Source: AC-32 sp035518635 (GTDB lineage Bacteria > Actinomycetota > Thermoleophilia > Gaiellales > Gaiellaceae). Taken from it: 64,000 nt of DNA. Below are positions 51,126 through 60,646 of the stretch, in pieces (the stretch's first letter is position 1; each line of letters starts with the position of its first letter). Both the position numbers and the translations under genes were made by a program. Under the pieces are notes generated by a model. That model saw nothing but the letters and a program-made list of their open reading frames with translations, was not told the DNA's origin and did not search any database. Location of the stretch: positions 1-64,000 of the forward strand of contig DATIXI010000023.1 of assembly GCA_035518635.1 (NCBI GenBank). Direction: 5' to 3'.

Positions 51126-52432
51126 GACGGCTCCTGGCCAACGCGCACGTCGTCGTCATGGACGAGACGGGCACGGAGCATCCCGACGGCTGGGTTCTCG
51201 TCGAGGACGGCTCGGTCGTCGCGACCGGCGGCGGCGAGGAGCCGGAGGCGGACGCGCGCGACGACCTCCACGGCGCGGTCGTCACGCCCGGGCTCGTCAA
51301 CACGCACCACCACCTGTACCAGACGCTCACGCGCGCCCGGGCGCAGCAGGCCGACCTGTTCACCTGGCTGAAGGAGCTCTATCCGATCTGGGCGCGGATC
51401 GACGCCGAGTCCGAGCACGCGGCCGCGCGGACCGGCCTCGCCGAGCTCGCGCTCTCGGGCTGCTCGACCGTCTTCGACCACCACTACGTCTTCCCGCGAG
51501 GAGGCGGCGACCTGATCGAGGCCGAGATGACGGCCGCGCGGGAGCTCGGCGTGCGGCTGATCCCCTCGCGCGGCTCGATGGACCTCGGCGAGTCCGACGG
51601 CGGGCTGCCTCCCGACTCGCTGGTCGAGGACCCGGAGGAGGTGCTTGCCGAGACAGAGCGCCTGGCGGCCCGCTATCCGGAGCTCGTGGTCGCGCCGTGC
51701 TCGCCGTTCTCCGTCACTGGCCGCCTGATGCGGGAGTCGGCGGAGCTCGCGCGGAAGCTCGGGCTGACGTTGCACACCCACCTGGCGGAGACCGTCGAGG
51801 AGGAGGCGTACTGCCGGGAGCTCTACGGCTGCCGGCCGGTCGAGTACCTCGAGCAGCTCGGCTGGCTCGACGGGGACGTCTGGTGCGCCCACTGCGTCCA
51901 CCTCGACGACGGCGACGTCTCGCGCTTTGCCGCGACCGGCACCGGAGTCGCACACTGCCCGACCTCGAACCTGCGCCTCGGGGCAGGCGTCGCCCCGGTG
52001 CGGGCGATGCGCGACGCGGGCGTCCGCGTCGGGCTCGGGGTCGACGGCTCGGCCTCGAACGAGCGCGGTGACCTCTTCCTCGAGGTGAAGCAGGCCCTGC
52101 TCGTCGCGCGGGGGCGCAACGGGCCGGAGGCGCTGACGGCGCGGGAGGCGCTGGCCCTCGGCACGCGCGGCGGCGCCACGGTGCTGAGACGGGACGACAT
52201 CGGCTCGCTCGAGCCTGGCAAGTCCGCCGATCTCGCGGTCTGGAGGACGGACGGACTCGAGCTCGGAGGCGCCGACGATCCCGTCGCGGCGCTCGTCTTC
52301 GCGGGCCCGCACCGCGTCGACCGGCTCGTGGTCGGCGGCGAGGACGTCGTGCGCGACGGCCGCCTCGTGCGGGCGGACGAGGAGGAGATCGCGCAGGAGC
52401 ATCGCCGCCACGCGGAGAAATTCGCGTCGTGA
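51122..52432 (+). CDS. 8-oxoguanine/guanine deaminase-like amidohydrolase
   Basis: The 436-residue amidohydrolase has the metal motif VNTHHHLYQTLTRA, catalytic HTHLAETVEEEAYC, and HCPTSNLRLGAG then GLGVDGSASNERGD. Within the family this pattern (TNLRLG type and HHHLYQT) is typical of 8-oxoguanine deaminases, but guanine or another amino-purine/triazine cannot be ruled out. Product urate (from 8-oxoguanine) or xanthine fits the operon. Start GTG 51122. Confidence 0.87.
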   Translation: MRRLLANAHVVVMDETGTEHPDGWVLVEDGSVVATGGGEEPEADARDDLHGAVVTPGLVNTHHHLYQTLTRARAQQADLFTWLKELYPIWARIDAESEHAAARTGLAELALSGCSTVFDHHYVFPRGGGDLIEAEMTAARELGVRLIPSRGSMDLGESDGGLPPDSLVEDPEEVLAETERLAARYPELVVAPCSPFSVTGRLMRESAELARKLGLTLHTHLAETVEEEAYCRELYGCRPVEYLEQLGWLDGDVWCAHCVHLDDGDVSRFAATGTGVAHCPTSNLRLGAGVAPVRAMRDAGVRVGLGVDGSASNERGDLFLEVKQALLVARGRNGPEALTAREALALGTRGGATVLRRDDIGSLEPGKSADLAVWRTDGLELGGADDPVAALVFAGPHRVDRLVVGGEDVVRDGRLVRADEEEIAQEHRRHAEKFAS

Positions 52433-52722
52433 GCGTCTCGCTCTCGACCCACGTCCTCGACACGGAGCGCGGCCGCCCCGGGTCGGGCGTGCGCGTCGAC
52501 CTCTACCGCGGCGAGGAGCTCGTGGCGGGCGGGGAGACCGACGCGGACGGCCGCATCTCGCCGCTCGCCGAGGGGCTCGAGCCGGGCGCCTACCGGCTCG
52601 TCTTCCACCCGGCCTCTCCCTACTTCCGACGGGTCGAGCTGGAGGTCGAGCTCGACGCCGGCCACCACCACGTTCCGCTGCTCGTCTCCTCCTACTCGTG
52701 CGCGACCTACCGCGGCAGTTAG
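52429..52722 (+). CDS. uraH: 5-hydroxyisourate hydrolase (transthyretin-like)
   Basis: The 97-residue protein has the family N-terminus LSTHVLDTERGRPGSGVRVDL with its active histidine, an internal LVFHPASPYFRRVELEVEL and the diagnostic C-terminal YRGS. It hydrolyses 5-hydroxyisourate, the urate oxidation product, to OHCU. GTGA overlap with the deaminase gene upstream; a 142-base gap follows. Confidence 0.95.
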   Translation: MSVSLSTHVLDTERGRPGSGVRVDLYRGEELVAGGETDADGRISPLAEGLEPGAYRLVFHPASPYFRRVELEVELDAGHHHVPLLVSSYSCATYRGS

Positions 52723-52864
52723 TGGCCCGCGCGGCAGCATTCGGCGGCGCCCGGCCCGCGAGCCCGCGGCGCCAGGCCGCGTCCTCAGTCACCCCCGGGC
52801 GATCCAGCCCGTGGGCTCCCTGCGTCCTTGCCTGGCTTGGTGCTCGCAACCCGGGCATCCACCA
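52723..52864. other. 142-base gap between uraH and uraD with no gene seen
   Basis: This is an unusual gap inside the purine operon. It is very GC-rich, has no clear hairpin, and holds no small open frame with a ribosome-binding site. It might contain an internal promoter for the uraD-puuD-DUF3830 set, but no -10 or -35 is obvious. Confidence 0.4.
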
Positions 52865-53299
52865 ATGCCACCACGCGGACCACTGACGGTCGAGGAGCTG
52901 GCCGAGCTCTTCGAGGGCAGGACGCGCTTCGTCGAACGGCTCGCCGAGCACGACGACCCGCTCGACGCCGCACCCGAGGTGATCGCGGAACTGAGCGAGG
53001 ACGAGAAGCTCGAGGCGCTCGACGCCCACCCCGCGATCGGAGCGGGAGATCTCTCGGCCCGCTCGGCCGCGGAGCAGGGCGCCGACGCCGACCCCGCCGT
53101 CCTCGCCGAGCTGGCCGCCCTGAACCGCGCCTACGAGGAGCGCTTCGGCTTCCGCTTCGTCGTGTTCGTGAACGGCCGCCCGAAGTCGGAGATCCTCGAG
53201 GTGCTGCGCGAGCGGCTCGAGCGCACACGCGAGGCAGAGCTGGACACGGGGCTCTCCGAGCTGGTCGCGATCGCCCGCGACCGCTGGAGCCGCAGCTAG
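52865..53299 (+). CDS. uraD: OHCU decarboxylase
   Basis: This 144-residue enzyme decarboxylates 2-oxo-4-hydroxy-4-carboxy-5-ureidoimidazoline to (S)-allantoin. The active-site histidine and neighbouring residues are in LDAHPAIGAGDLSARSAAEQ, and AYEERFGFRFVVFVNGRPKSE is the family's second signature. Start ATG 52865 gives the normal N-terminus. It sits six bases upstream of the membrane urate hydroxylase. Confidence 0.93.
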   Translation: MPPRGPLTVEELAELFEGRTRFVERLAEHDDPLDAAPEVIAELSEDEKLEALDAHPAIGAGDLSARSAAEQGADADPAVLAELAALNRAYEERFGFRFVVFVNGRPKSEILEVLRERLERTREAELDTGLSELVAIARDRWSRS

Positions 53300-53304
53300 C
53301 GCTG

Positions 53305-54504
53305 ATGGATCCCTACGCGAACGAGTGGCTCGACTTCCTCGCCCGCTGGCTGCACGTGATCGCGGGCATCGTCTGGATCGGTACCTCGTTCTACTTCGTC
53401 GCCGTCGACAACCACCTGCGTCCACCCGAGGAATCCGAGGACGCGCGGCGCGGGGTCGCCGGCGAGGAGTGGGAGATCCACGGCGGCGGCTTCTACCAGG
53501 TGCAGAAGTATCGGGTCGCCCCGCCCGTGCTCCCGGAGAAGTTGCACTGGTTCAAGTGGGAGGCGTATACGACGTGGCTCTCGGGCTTCGCGCTTCTGAT
53601 CGTCCTCTACTACGTCAACGCGCGGAGCTACCTGATCGACCCGAGCGTCGCCGACCTCACGCCGGCCGAGGCGATCGCGATCTCGATCGGCCTCCTCGCC
53701 GCGGCCTGGATCGTCTACGACGCGCTCTGCCGTGCGATCCCGAGCCAGCTCGTGCTCGCCGTGTCCGTGATCGCGCTGACGACGGTCGCCGCCTGGGGTT
53801 GCAGCCAGCTGTTCAGCGCCCGCGCCGCCTACGTGCAGGTCGGGGCGATGCTCGGGACGATCATGGTGGCGAACGTCTTCTTCGTGATCATCCCGGCCCA
53901 CTGGGGGCTCGTCCGCGCGAAGCAGGCGGGGCGTGAGCCGGATCCAGCGCCCGGGATCCGCGCCAAGGACCGGTCGGTGCACAACAACTACCTGACGCTC
54001 CCGGTGCTGTTCGCGATGCTCAGCCCGCACTTCCCCGCAACGTACGGGCACAGCTACTCGTGGCTGATCCTGGTGGTGATGATGCTGATCGGCGCCTGGA
54101 TCCGGCTCTACTTCAACCTGCGCCACGTCGGTTACAACGTCTGGCCGATCCCGGTCACGGCCGCCATCGCGATCGCGGGCGTGGCGGTCGCGATCCGGCC
54201 ACAGGGTGGGTCCGGCGGGACGCCGTCCGGCGGAGGGCCGGCGGCCACCGTCCCGTTCATGAAGGCGCAGGCGATCGTCGAGGAGCGCTGCGTCCCCTGC
54301 CACTCGTCGAACCCCACGCGGATGGACTCGGCCCCGCTCGGGATCAAATTCGACACGCCCCGGCAGATCAAGGCGCGTGCGGATCTGATCGAGCAGGTCG
54401 CCGTGGAGTCGACCGCGATGCCGCTCGGGAACGCGACCGGCATGACGACGGGAGAGCGGGCCGTTCTCGGCGCGTGGATTCGTCAGGGCGCGAAGATCAA
54501 GTAG
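53305..54504 (+). CDS. puuD: membrane urate hydroxylase with C-terminal cytochrome c (PuuD-like)
   Basis: This 399-residue integral-membrane protein of the DUF989/PuuD family oxidises urate to 5-hydroxyisourate while passing electrons on. It has eight or so helices with HVIAGIVWIGTSFYFVAVDNHL near the start, followed by a C-terminal cytochrome c domain with CVPCH near 329-333 and a likely axial methionine in STAMPLGN. This route makes no hydrogen peroxide and probably delivers electrons to the respiratory chain, perhaps to the oxidase supplied by the bc complex in the same window. Confidence 0.9.
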   Translation: MDPYANEWLDFLARWLHVIAGIVWIGTSFYFVAVDNHLRPPEESEDARRGVAGEEWEIHGGGFYQVQKYRVAPPVLPEKLHWFKWEAYTTWLSGFALLIVLYYVNARSYLIDPSVADLTPAEAIAISIGLLAAAWIVYDALCRAIPSQLVLAVSVIALTTVAAWGCSQLFSARAAYVQVGAMLGTIMVANVFFVIIPAHWGLVRAKQAGREPDPAPGIRAKDRSVHNNYLTLPVLFAMLSPHFPATYGHSYSWLILVVMMLIGAWIRLYFNLRHVGYNVWPIPVTAAIAIAGVAVAIRPQGGSGGTPSGGGPAATVPFMKAQAIVEERCVPCHSSNPTRMDSAPLGIKFDTPRQIKARADLIEQVAVESTAMPLGNATGMTTGERAVLGAWIRQGAKIK

Positions 54505-54514
54505 GTTCACGCGC

Positions 54515-54922
54515 GTGCTGGAGATCACGGCAGGCGAGCTCCGCTTCCTGGCCCGGCTCGAGGAGTTGACCGCTCCGCAGACCGTCGCCGCGTTTCGCAC
54601 CCTGCTGCCGCTCGACAGCCGGATCATCCACGCGCGCTGGAGCGGTGAGGCGTGCTGGATCCCGTTCGGCGACCTGGAGGTCGGATTCGGGCCGGAGAAT
54701 GCGACCTGCTACCCGGCGCCAGGGCAGCTCCTCTTCTACCCGGGCGGGCTCAGCGAGACCGAGATCCTGTTCCCGTACGGCTCGGCCTCGTTCGCCAGCA
54801 AGGCGGGCGCCCTGGCCGGAAACCACTTCGCCACGGTGATCGAGGGCGTGGAGCAGCTCCCCGACCTGGGCCGCCGAACCCTGTGGGAAGGCGCCCAGGA
54901 GATCCGCTTCGAGGAGCGGTAG
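54515..54922 (+). CDS. DUF3830 (cyclophilin-like) family protein
   Basis: The 135-residue protein has the cyclophilin-like fold pattern of DUF3830: LRFLARLEELTAPQTVAAF, GEACWIPFGDL, PAPGQLLFYPGG and GNHFATVIEG. The family has no proven function but appears often in purine and pyrimidine ureide gene sets. GTG start 54515, ten bases after puuD. Its position suggests a role in a ureide or urate step not covered by the known enzymes. Confidence 0.85.
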   Translation: MLEITAGELRFLARLEELTAPQTVAAFRTLLPLDSRIIHARWSGEACWIPFGDLEVGFGPENATCYPAPGQLLFYPGGLSETEILFPYGSASFASKAGALAGNHFATVIEGVEQLPDLGRRTLWEGAQEIRFEER

Positions 54923-54932
54923 CGCCCCACTT

Positions 54933-54955
54933 CCCCACCCTTCAATTGGGTGGGG
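54933..54955. terminator. hairpin CCCCACCC-TTCAATT-GGGTGGGG
   Basis: A perfect 8-bp GC-rich stem lies between the forward purine operon and the convergent allantoate amidohydrolase gene. There is no T tract on either side, so it fits an intrinsic bidirectional terminator only in part. Confidence 0.6.
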
Positions 54956-55042
54956 ACTTCGAGCTCCACCCGCCTCCCGCGGTTGAGCGTACCGCTGGAT
55001 TCCGCACGGGTCTGTGAACGGACGGCGTCGGTTGCGTGACGA

Positions 55043-56095
55043 TCACTCCACAGAGGAGAGGCGGGCCAGCGCCCCCGCCAGCACGTCGACGCAGAGGGCG
55101 ACGTCCTCGGCGCTCGTCTCCTCGTCCGGCGAGTGGCTCACCCCGCCGTTCAGGCTGCGGACGAACAGCATCGCCGTCGGCACCCCCGCCGCCGCGAGAA
55201 CACCGGCGTCGTGACCCGCCCCCGACGGCAGCTCGACGACCGGCAGGCCGAGCCGCTCGACCTCCAGCCGGAGCGCATCGCTCGGAGCGGCCGCCATCGC
55301 GACTGCGTCGGTCCGGCTCGTCTCCCCGGGCACCGCCGCGAGAACCGCCGCGACCCGCTCGACGTCCGGAGCGCGGACGTCGACGCTCACCACGACCCGC
55401 CCCGGGATCACGTTCGTCGCACCCGGCTCGACCTCGAGCCGCCCGACCGTGGCAACCGCGCCGTCGACCTCGGCCGCCGCATCACGCAGCGCCAGCACGA
55501 ACTCCGCAGCCTCTGCGAGCGCATCACGCCGTCCGGCCATCGGCGTCGTCCCCGCGTGGCCCGCCGCGCCCTCGAACACGACCTCGCCGCGAGCCGTCGC
55601 GACAATTCCCGTCACGATCGCGAGCGGGACGCCCGCCTCCTCCAGCCGCGGCCCCTGCTCCACGTGTGTCTCGACGAACGCTTCGGGCCTCGGGTCGAGC
55701 CAGCCGGAGCACAACGCACGCGAGCCGACGCAGCCGGGCCCGCAGCAGCCCTCCTCGTCCCGGAAGGCGACGACGGTGAGCGTCCGCGCCTGCCGACCCG
55801 CCCGCTCGACCGCCTCCAGCCCGGCGACGACGCCGAGGGCGCCGTCGAAGCGGCCCCCGGCGGGCACGGTGTCGAGATGCGACCCGGTCCAGACCTCCGG
55901 CAGCTCCGAATCGCTCCCGCTCAGCCGTCCGAAGAGGTTTCCGGCCGGATCGACGTCGACCTCGAGCCCCGCCTCGCGCATCCACGAGGCAGCGAGCTCG
56001 TGCGCCTCGTCCTCCCCCGGGCTCCCTCCGAGCCGGTTCGCGCCCGGGCCGCCGCCGATCTCGTAGAGCTGGTCGAGCCGCTCGAGCACACGCAT
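55043..56095 (-). CDS. allC: allantoate amidohydrolase-type M20 peptidase (short form)
   Basis: This M20 metal enzyme splits allantoate to ureidoglycine and ammonia. Motifs: GSHLDTVPAGGRFDGALGV, FRDEEGCCGPGCVGS, ETHVEQGPRLE, GHAGTTPMAGRRDAL and SGAGHDAG, all metal or substrate residues. At 350 residues it is about 50-60 shorter than usual AllC because both ends are short. An N-carbamoyl amino acid hydrolase is an alternative. No allantoinase is visible, so the link from allantoin is missing. Confidence 0.82.
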   Translation of the reverse strand: MRVLERLDQLYEIGGGPGANRLGGSPGEDEAHELAASWMREAGLEVDVDPAGNLFGRLSGSDSELPEVWTGSHLDTVPAGGRFDGALGVVAGLEAVERAGRQARTLTVVAFRDEEGCCGPGCVGSRALCSGWLDPRPEAFVETHVEQGPRLEEAGVPLAIVTGIVATARGEVVFEGAAGHAGTTPMAGRRDALAEAAEFVLALRDAAAEVDGAVATVGRLEVEPGATNVIPGRVVVSVDVRAPDVERVAAVLAAVPGETSRTDAVAMAAAPSDALRLEVERLGLPVVELPSGAGHDAGVLAAAGVPTAMLFVRSLNGGVSHSPDEETSAEDVALCVDVLAGALARLSSVE

Positions 56096-56110
56096 GCGCG
56101 AACCGTACGT

Positions 56111-57265
56111 TCAGCCGGAGCGAAGCGGCCGTAGGAGCAGCACGCCGACGAGCGGGAACACCGCCGCCAGGCCGAAGCCGACCCGCCACGAGCTCGCGTC
56201 GACCACCCCTGCGAACGCCGGCGGCACGATCGCGCCCGTGGCGGCGAGCGCCGTCTGCTGCATCCCGAGCGCCGCGCCGCTCCTAGCGCGCCCGGCGAGC
56301 TCCGCGGCGAGCGTGAACGAGAGCCCGTTCCAGCCCATCGAGAACCCGCCCGCAACCACGAACGCGGCGACCACCAGCGCGATCGGCGCGTCGAGCAGGA
56401 CGGCGGTCACGGCGAGGCTCGCGCTGGAGGCAAGGCCGACCAGCCGAAGCGGTCGGAGCCGCGAGCCGATCAGATCGGACCAGCGGCCTCCGCCGATCCG
56501 AAGCCCGACGGCGAGCACCTGGATCGCGGCGAGCACGGCGGCGGCCTCCCCGGACGAGAAGCCATGCTCGTCGTAGAGGAAAAGGACGACGAACCCGGTG
56601 ATCGCGACCTGGGCCACCAGGTAGAAGCCGCTCCCGCCGCAGAGGAGCCAGAGCCGCGAGTCGCGCAGCGTCGCACCGAGCCTGCGGGGCTCGAGCACGT
56701 CCTCGGCGGCCTCCGGCTCGTGGATCACGATCGCGCCGAAGATCGCCCCGGCGACGCAGAGCGCAGCGAGGAGCAGCAGCCCCGAGCGCAGGCCCAGAGG
56801 CGGCAGCGCTGCCGCCGCGATCAGCCCGCCGAGCGGAATCGCCGTCTGCCGCAGGCCCAGGGCGAGGCCGCGCTCGTCCGCCGGGAACCAGTACATCACC
56901 GCGCGCCCGCTCGCGGCATTGACGCTCGCCCCGGCCGCGCCCGCCAGCGCCAGCAGGGCGAAGAACAGGATGAACCCACCTGCGTGCGCGGCCCCTACGA
57001 GCGCCACCCCGCAGCCACCGAGACCCACCGTCAGCACCAGCCGCTCTCCGACGCGATCGGCCAGGAGCCCCCAGGGAAGCAACGTCAGGAACGTCCCGAC
57101 CCAGAACGCGTCGAGAGCGAGGCCGACGCCGAAGAGGCTGAGGTCGTACTCGTTCCTGATGTCAGGAGCCAGTACCGGCAGCCCGATCAACACCGCAGAG
57201 AACGAGGTCTGCGCGGCTGTGCCTGCGGCCAGCACGAGCCAGCGATACCGGCTCACGCGCGGCAC
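56111..57265 (-). CDS. major facilitator superfamily transporter
   Basis: The 384-residue carrier with twelve helices has a loop sequence RVSRYRWLVLAAGTAAQTSFSAVL at its start and the MFS loop LPWGLLADRVGERLVL. It precedes the amidohydrolase gene by 15 bases in the same direction, so a purine or ureide uptake role is likely. The specificity cannot be read from sequence. Confidence 0.82.
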   Translation of the reverse strand: MPRVSRYRWLVLAAGTAAQTSFSAVLIGLPVLAPDIRNEYDLSLFGVGLALDAFWVGTFLTLLPWGLLADRVGERLVLTVGLGGCGVALVGAAHAGGFILFFALLALAGAAGASVNAASGRAVMYWFPADERGLALGLRQTAIPLGGLIAAAALPPLGLRSGLLLLAALCVAGAIFGAIVIHEPEAAEDVLEPRRLGATLRDSRLWLLCGGSGFYLVAQVAITGFVVLFLYDEHGFSSGEAAAVLAAIQVLAVGLRIGGGRWSDLIGSRLRPLRLVGLASSASLAVTAVLLDAPIALVVAAFVVAGGFSMGWNGLSFTLAAELAGRARSGAALGMQQTALAATGAIVPPAFAGVVDASSWRVGFGLAAVFPLVGVLLLRPLRSG

Positions 57266-57320
57266 GATACCGGGTTTCTACGGAGTCGCCCTGGGTGAAA
57301 AGTAGGATAATGCAGGGGTA

Positions 57321-57568
57321 ATGAGCGACTCAGTTCAGGTCGAGGCGGCCCGGATTCCGGACCGCGACAGGCTGCTGGAGGAGCTCCGGCAAAGCGGTCT
57401 CGACGCGCGTGCGGTCGACGAGGTCGGGATCGAGGTGCCGGTCGAGGGCGAGAGCGACGAGCTCGCAGACGAGCTCTTCGCTCACGCCGAGCGGGTGATC
57501 ATGACCATCGGCGCGCCCTTCGTGCCCATCAAGCACGAGGGCACGATCTACATAAGACCGCCGCTCAG

Positions 57569-57572
<4 letters not shown>
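57321..57572 (+). CDS. conserved-type hypothetical protein, 83 aa
   Basis: The product is an acidic, compact alpha/beta protein: RLLEELRQSGLDARAVDEVG then DELFAHAERVIMTIGAPFVPIKHEGTIYIRPP. No function is known. AGGGG lies just before ATG 57321. TAGGATAAT at 57303-57311 could be a -10 element, but that leaves a very short leader. The stop shares CTAG with the thiolase gene. Confidence 0.55.
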
Positions 57573-58741
<1,169 letters not shown>

Positions 58742-58751
58742 GCGGCGAACG

Positions 58752-59585
58752 CTAGCCGACGAACTCGACCCGGACGGGTTGCTCGTAGGTGCCGAGCTCC
58801 TCGGCCCGGAGCAGCAGCTCGCGGACGGCCTGGCGGCCCTCGTCGCCGTACTCGCAGGTGAGGTCGTTCACGTACATGCCGACGAAGCGGTCGGCCAGCT
58901 CGAGGTCGAGACCGCGCCCGAACTGGAGGGCGTACTCCATCGCCTCGCCCCGGTTGTCGAGCCCGGCCTGGATGGACTGGCGCAGGACGTCGGACAGGTC
59001 GAAAAGCGTGTCCGCGCCGAGGTCGCGCCGCGCGACGTTCGCGCCGAGCGGCAGCGGCAGCCCCGTCTCCAAGAGCCACCACTCGCCGAGGTCGACGACC
59101 TTCTTCAGCCCCTCGTTCTCGTAGGTGAGCTGGCCTTCGTGGATCAGCAGCCCCGTCTGGGACCGCCCCGAGGTGACCTCGTCGATGATCTTGTCGAACG
59201 GCACGGTCCGGTAGCGGAACGGCACGTTGCCGAGACACATCCGCAGCACGAGGAACGCGGTCGTGAGCTCGCCGGGAACCGCAATCTCGACGTTGCCGAG
59301 ATCGCGTGTGCACATAGGCTCTCGCGCGACCACGATCGGCCCGTACCCCGAGCCCATCGACGCACCGTGCGGCAACAGGACGTAGCGCTCCTGGACGAGT
59401 GGGTACGCCGCGAGCGAGATCGCAGTCACCTCGAGCAGCCCCTCGAGCGCCCACTCGTTGAGCGTCTGGATGTCCTGGAGGACGTGCTCGAACTCGAACT
59501 CGCCCGGGTCGACCTCCCCCGAGGCGAGGCCCCAGAACATGAATGCGTCGTCGGGGTCGGGACTGTGTCCGAGACGGATCAGCAC
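58752..59585 (-). CDS. mqnD: 1,4-dihydroxy-6-naphthoate synthase
   Basis: MqnD cleaves cyclic dehypoxanthinyl futalosine to 1,4-dihydroxy-6-naphthoate in the futalosine pathway. The 277-residue protein has LGHSPDPDDAFMFWGLASG at its start and a likely catalytic histidine near 149 in LLIHEGQLTYENEGL. It is separated by more than 50 kb from mqnA and the tailoring genes. MqnB, MqnC, MqnE and the prenyltransferase are not in the window. GTG start 59585. Confidence 0.93.
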   Translation of the reverse strand: MLIRLGHSPDPDDAFMFWGLASGEVDPGEFEFEHVLQDIQTLNEWALEGLLEVTAISLAAYPLVQERYVLLPHGASMGSGYGPIVVAREPMCTRDLGNVEIAVPGELTTAFLVLRMCLGNVPFRYRTVPFDKIIDEVTSGRSQTGLLIHEGQLTYENEGLKKVVDLGEWWLLETGLPLPLGANVARRDLGADTLFDLSDVLRQSIQAGLDNRGEAMEYALQFGRGLDLELADRFVGMYVNDLTCEYGDEGRQAVRELLLRAEELGTYEQPVRVEFVG

Positions 59586-59657
59586 AGGCGCCGGAGGCTA
59601 GCACCGGCGGGAGGGCCGCGCGCGACGAGGCGTTCGCTTGCCACGCCGACCATAAGA

Positions 59658-59684
59658 GGGCGTGCGGGCTTTGCCAGCACGCCC
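59658..59684. repeat. hairpin repeat with CGGGCTTTGCC core, upstream of DtxR gene
   Basis: GGGCGTGC-GGGCTTTGCCA-GCACGCCC, an 8-bp stem with an inner short stem. It is a near copy of the reverse complement of 40480-40506. It lies 24 bases upstream of the GTG start of the DtxR-like gene, where it could affect that gene's expression. Confidence 0.7.
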
Positions 59685-59708
59685 GCTCGAGCTGCCTACA
59701 CTGGTCCC

Positions 59709-60149
59709 GTGGCCAAGTCTGCGCTCAGCGACGCGATCCAGGACTACCTGAAAGCGCTCTACCACCTGCAGGTGGACGGCGGCCGCGTGTCGGTGACCGC
59801 GCTGGCGACCGCGCAGAAGGTCTCGCCGGCCTCGGCAAGCGAGATGGTGAAGAAGCTCGCCGCGCTCCAGCTCGTCGAGCACGCGCCCTACCGCGGCGTC
59901 CGGCTCACCCCTTCGGGCGAGCAGGTCGCCGTGGAGGTGATCCGGCACCACCGCCTGCTCGAGCTCTACCTGGCGCGGACGCTCGGGCTCCACGTCGACG
60001 CCGTCCACGACGAGGCCGACCGGCTCGAGCACGTCCTCTCGGAGGAGCTGGAGGCGCGGATCGACAGCGCGCTCGGCTACCCGACCCACGACCCGCACGG
60101 CGACCCGATCCCGAACGCCGACCTCGAGTGGCCGAAGGACTCGAAGTGA
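59709..60149 (+). CDS. DtxR/MntR family metal-dependent regulator
   Basis: The 146-residue protein has the winged helix (ALSDAIQDYLKALYHLQ, VSVTALATAQKVSPASASEM) and the dimer/metal domain with HHRLLELYLARTLG and DEADRLEHVLSEE. It lacks the SH3-like third domain, so it is the MntR-type short form that responds to Mn or Fe. GTG start 59709. It overlaps the next gene by GTGA. Targets are unknown; the hairpin upstream may be part of its leader. Confidence 0.88.
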   Translation: MAKSALSDAIQDYLKALYHLQVDGGRVSVTALATAQKVSPASASEMVKKLAALQLVEHAPYRGVRLTPSGEQVAVEVIRHHRLLELYLARTLGLHVDAVHDEADRLEHVLSEELEARIDSALGYPTHDPHGDPIPNADLEWPKDSK

Positions 60150-60646
60150 CGACGAACATGGAACGCACCTTCGAGGCGCGGCCCGAGGTCTACGCCGCCT
60201 GGGTGGAGCTCAACACCGCGATCAAGGAAGGCATGGACCTGCGCCGCTACGAGCTGGCCACCCTGGCCGCCGCACGGCGCCTCCGCTCCAGCTACTGCTG
60301 CCTCGCGCACGGAAGGGTCCTGCTCGAGCGGTTCGGCGAGCCAGTGCGCGAGATCGCGGTCGACCACCACGCGGCCGGGCTCGACGAGGTCGACGTGGCC
60401 GTGATGGACCTGGCGGAGCGGGTCGTCGAGGACGCGAGCTCGATCGGGGACGACGACCTCAGGCCGCTCCGCGACCTCGGCCTCTCGGAGACGGACATCA
60501 TGGACGTCGTGCTCGCGGCCTCGGCCCGCTGCTTCTTCTCGAAGACGCTCGACGCCCTCGGGGTGGAGCCCGACGCGTTCTACGCCGAGCTCGACCCGGA
60601 GCTACGGGCCGCGCTCGTCGTCGGCCGACCGATCGCCGCCGCCTAG
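60146..60646 (+). CDS. carboxymuconolactone decarboxylase/AhpD-like protein
   Basis: The 166-residue protein has the helix pair and YCCLAHGRVL active segment of the CMD/AhpD family, here with adjacent cysteines (Cys-Cys) in place of the usual C-x-x-C. Such proteins reduce peroxiredoxins or handle peroxides. Coupling to a metal regulator suggests an oxidative-stress role. GTG 60146. Its 3' end overlaps the convergent aldolase gene by 45 bases. Confidence 0.8.
   Translation: MTTNMERTFEARPEVYAAWVELNTAIKEGMDLRRYELATLAAARRLRSSYCCLAHGRVLLERFGEPVREIAVDHHAAGLDEVDVAVMDLAERVVEDASSIGDDDLRPLRDLGLSETDIMDVVLAASARCFFSKTLDALGVEPDAFYAELDPELRAALVVGRPIAAA

Noticed and set aside
50390..53425. A very long open frame antisense to the purine operon
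   Set aside because: It runs opposite to genes with strong family motifs and has the arginine- and serine-rich make-up of a GC-rich shadow frame. No domain or start signal supports it.
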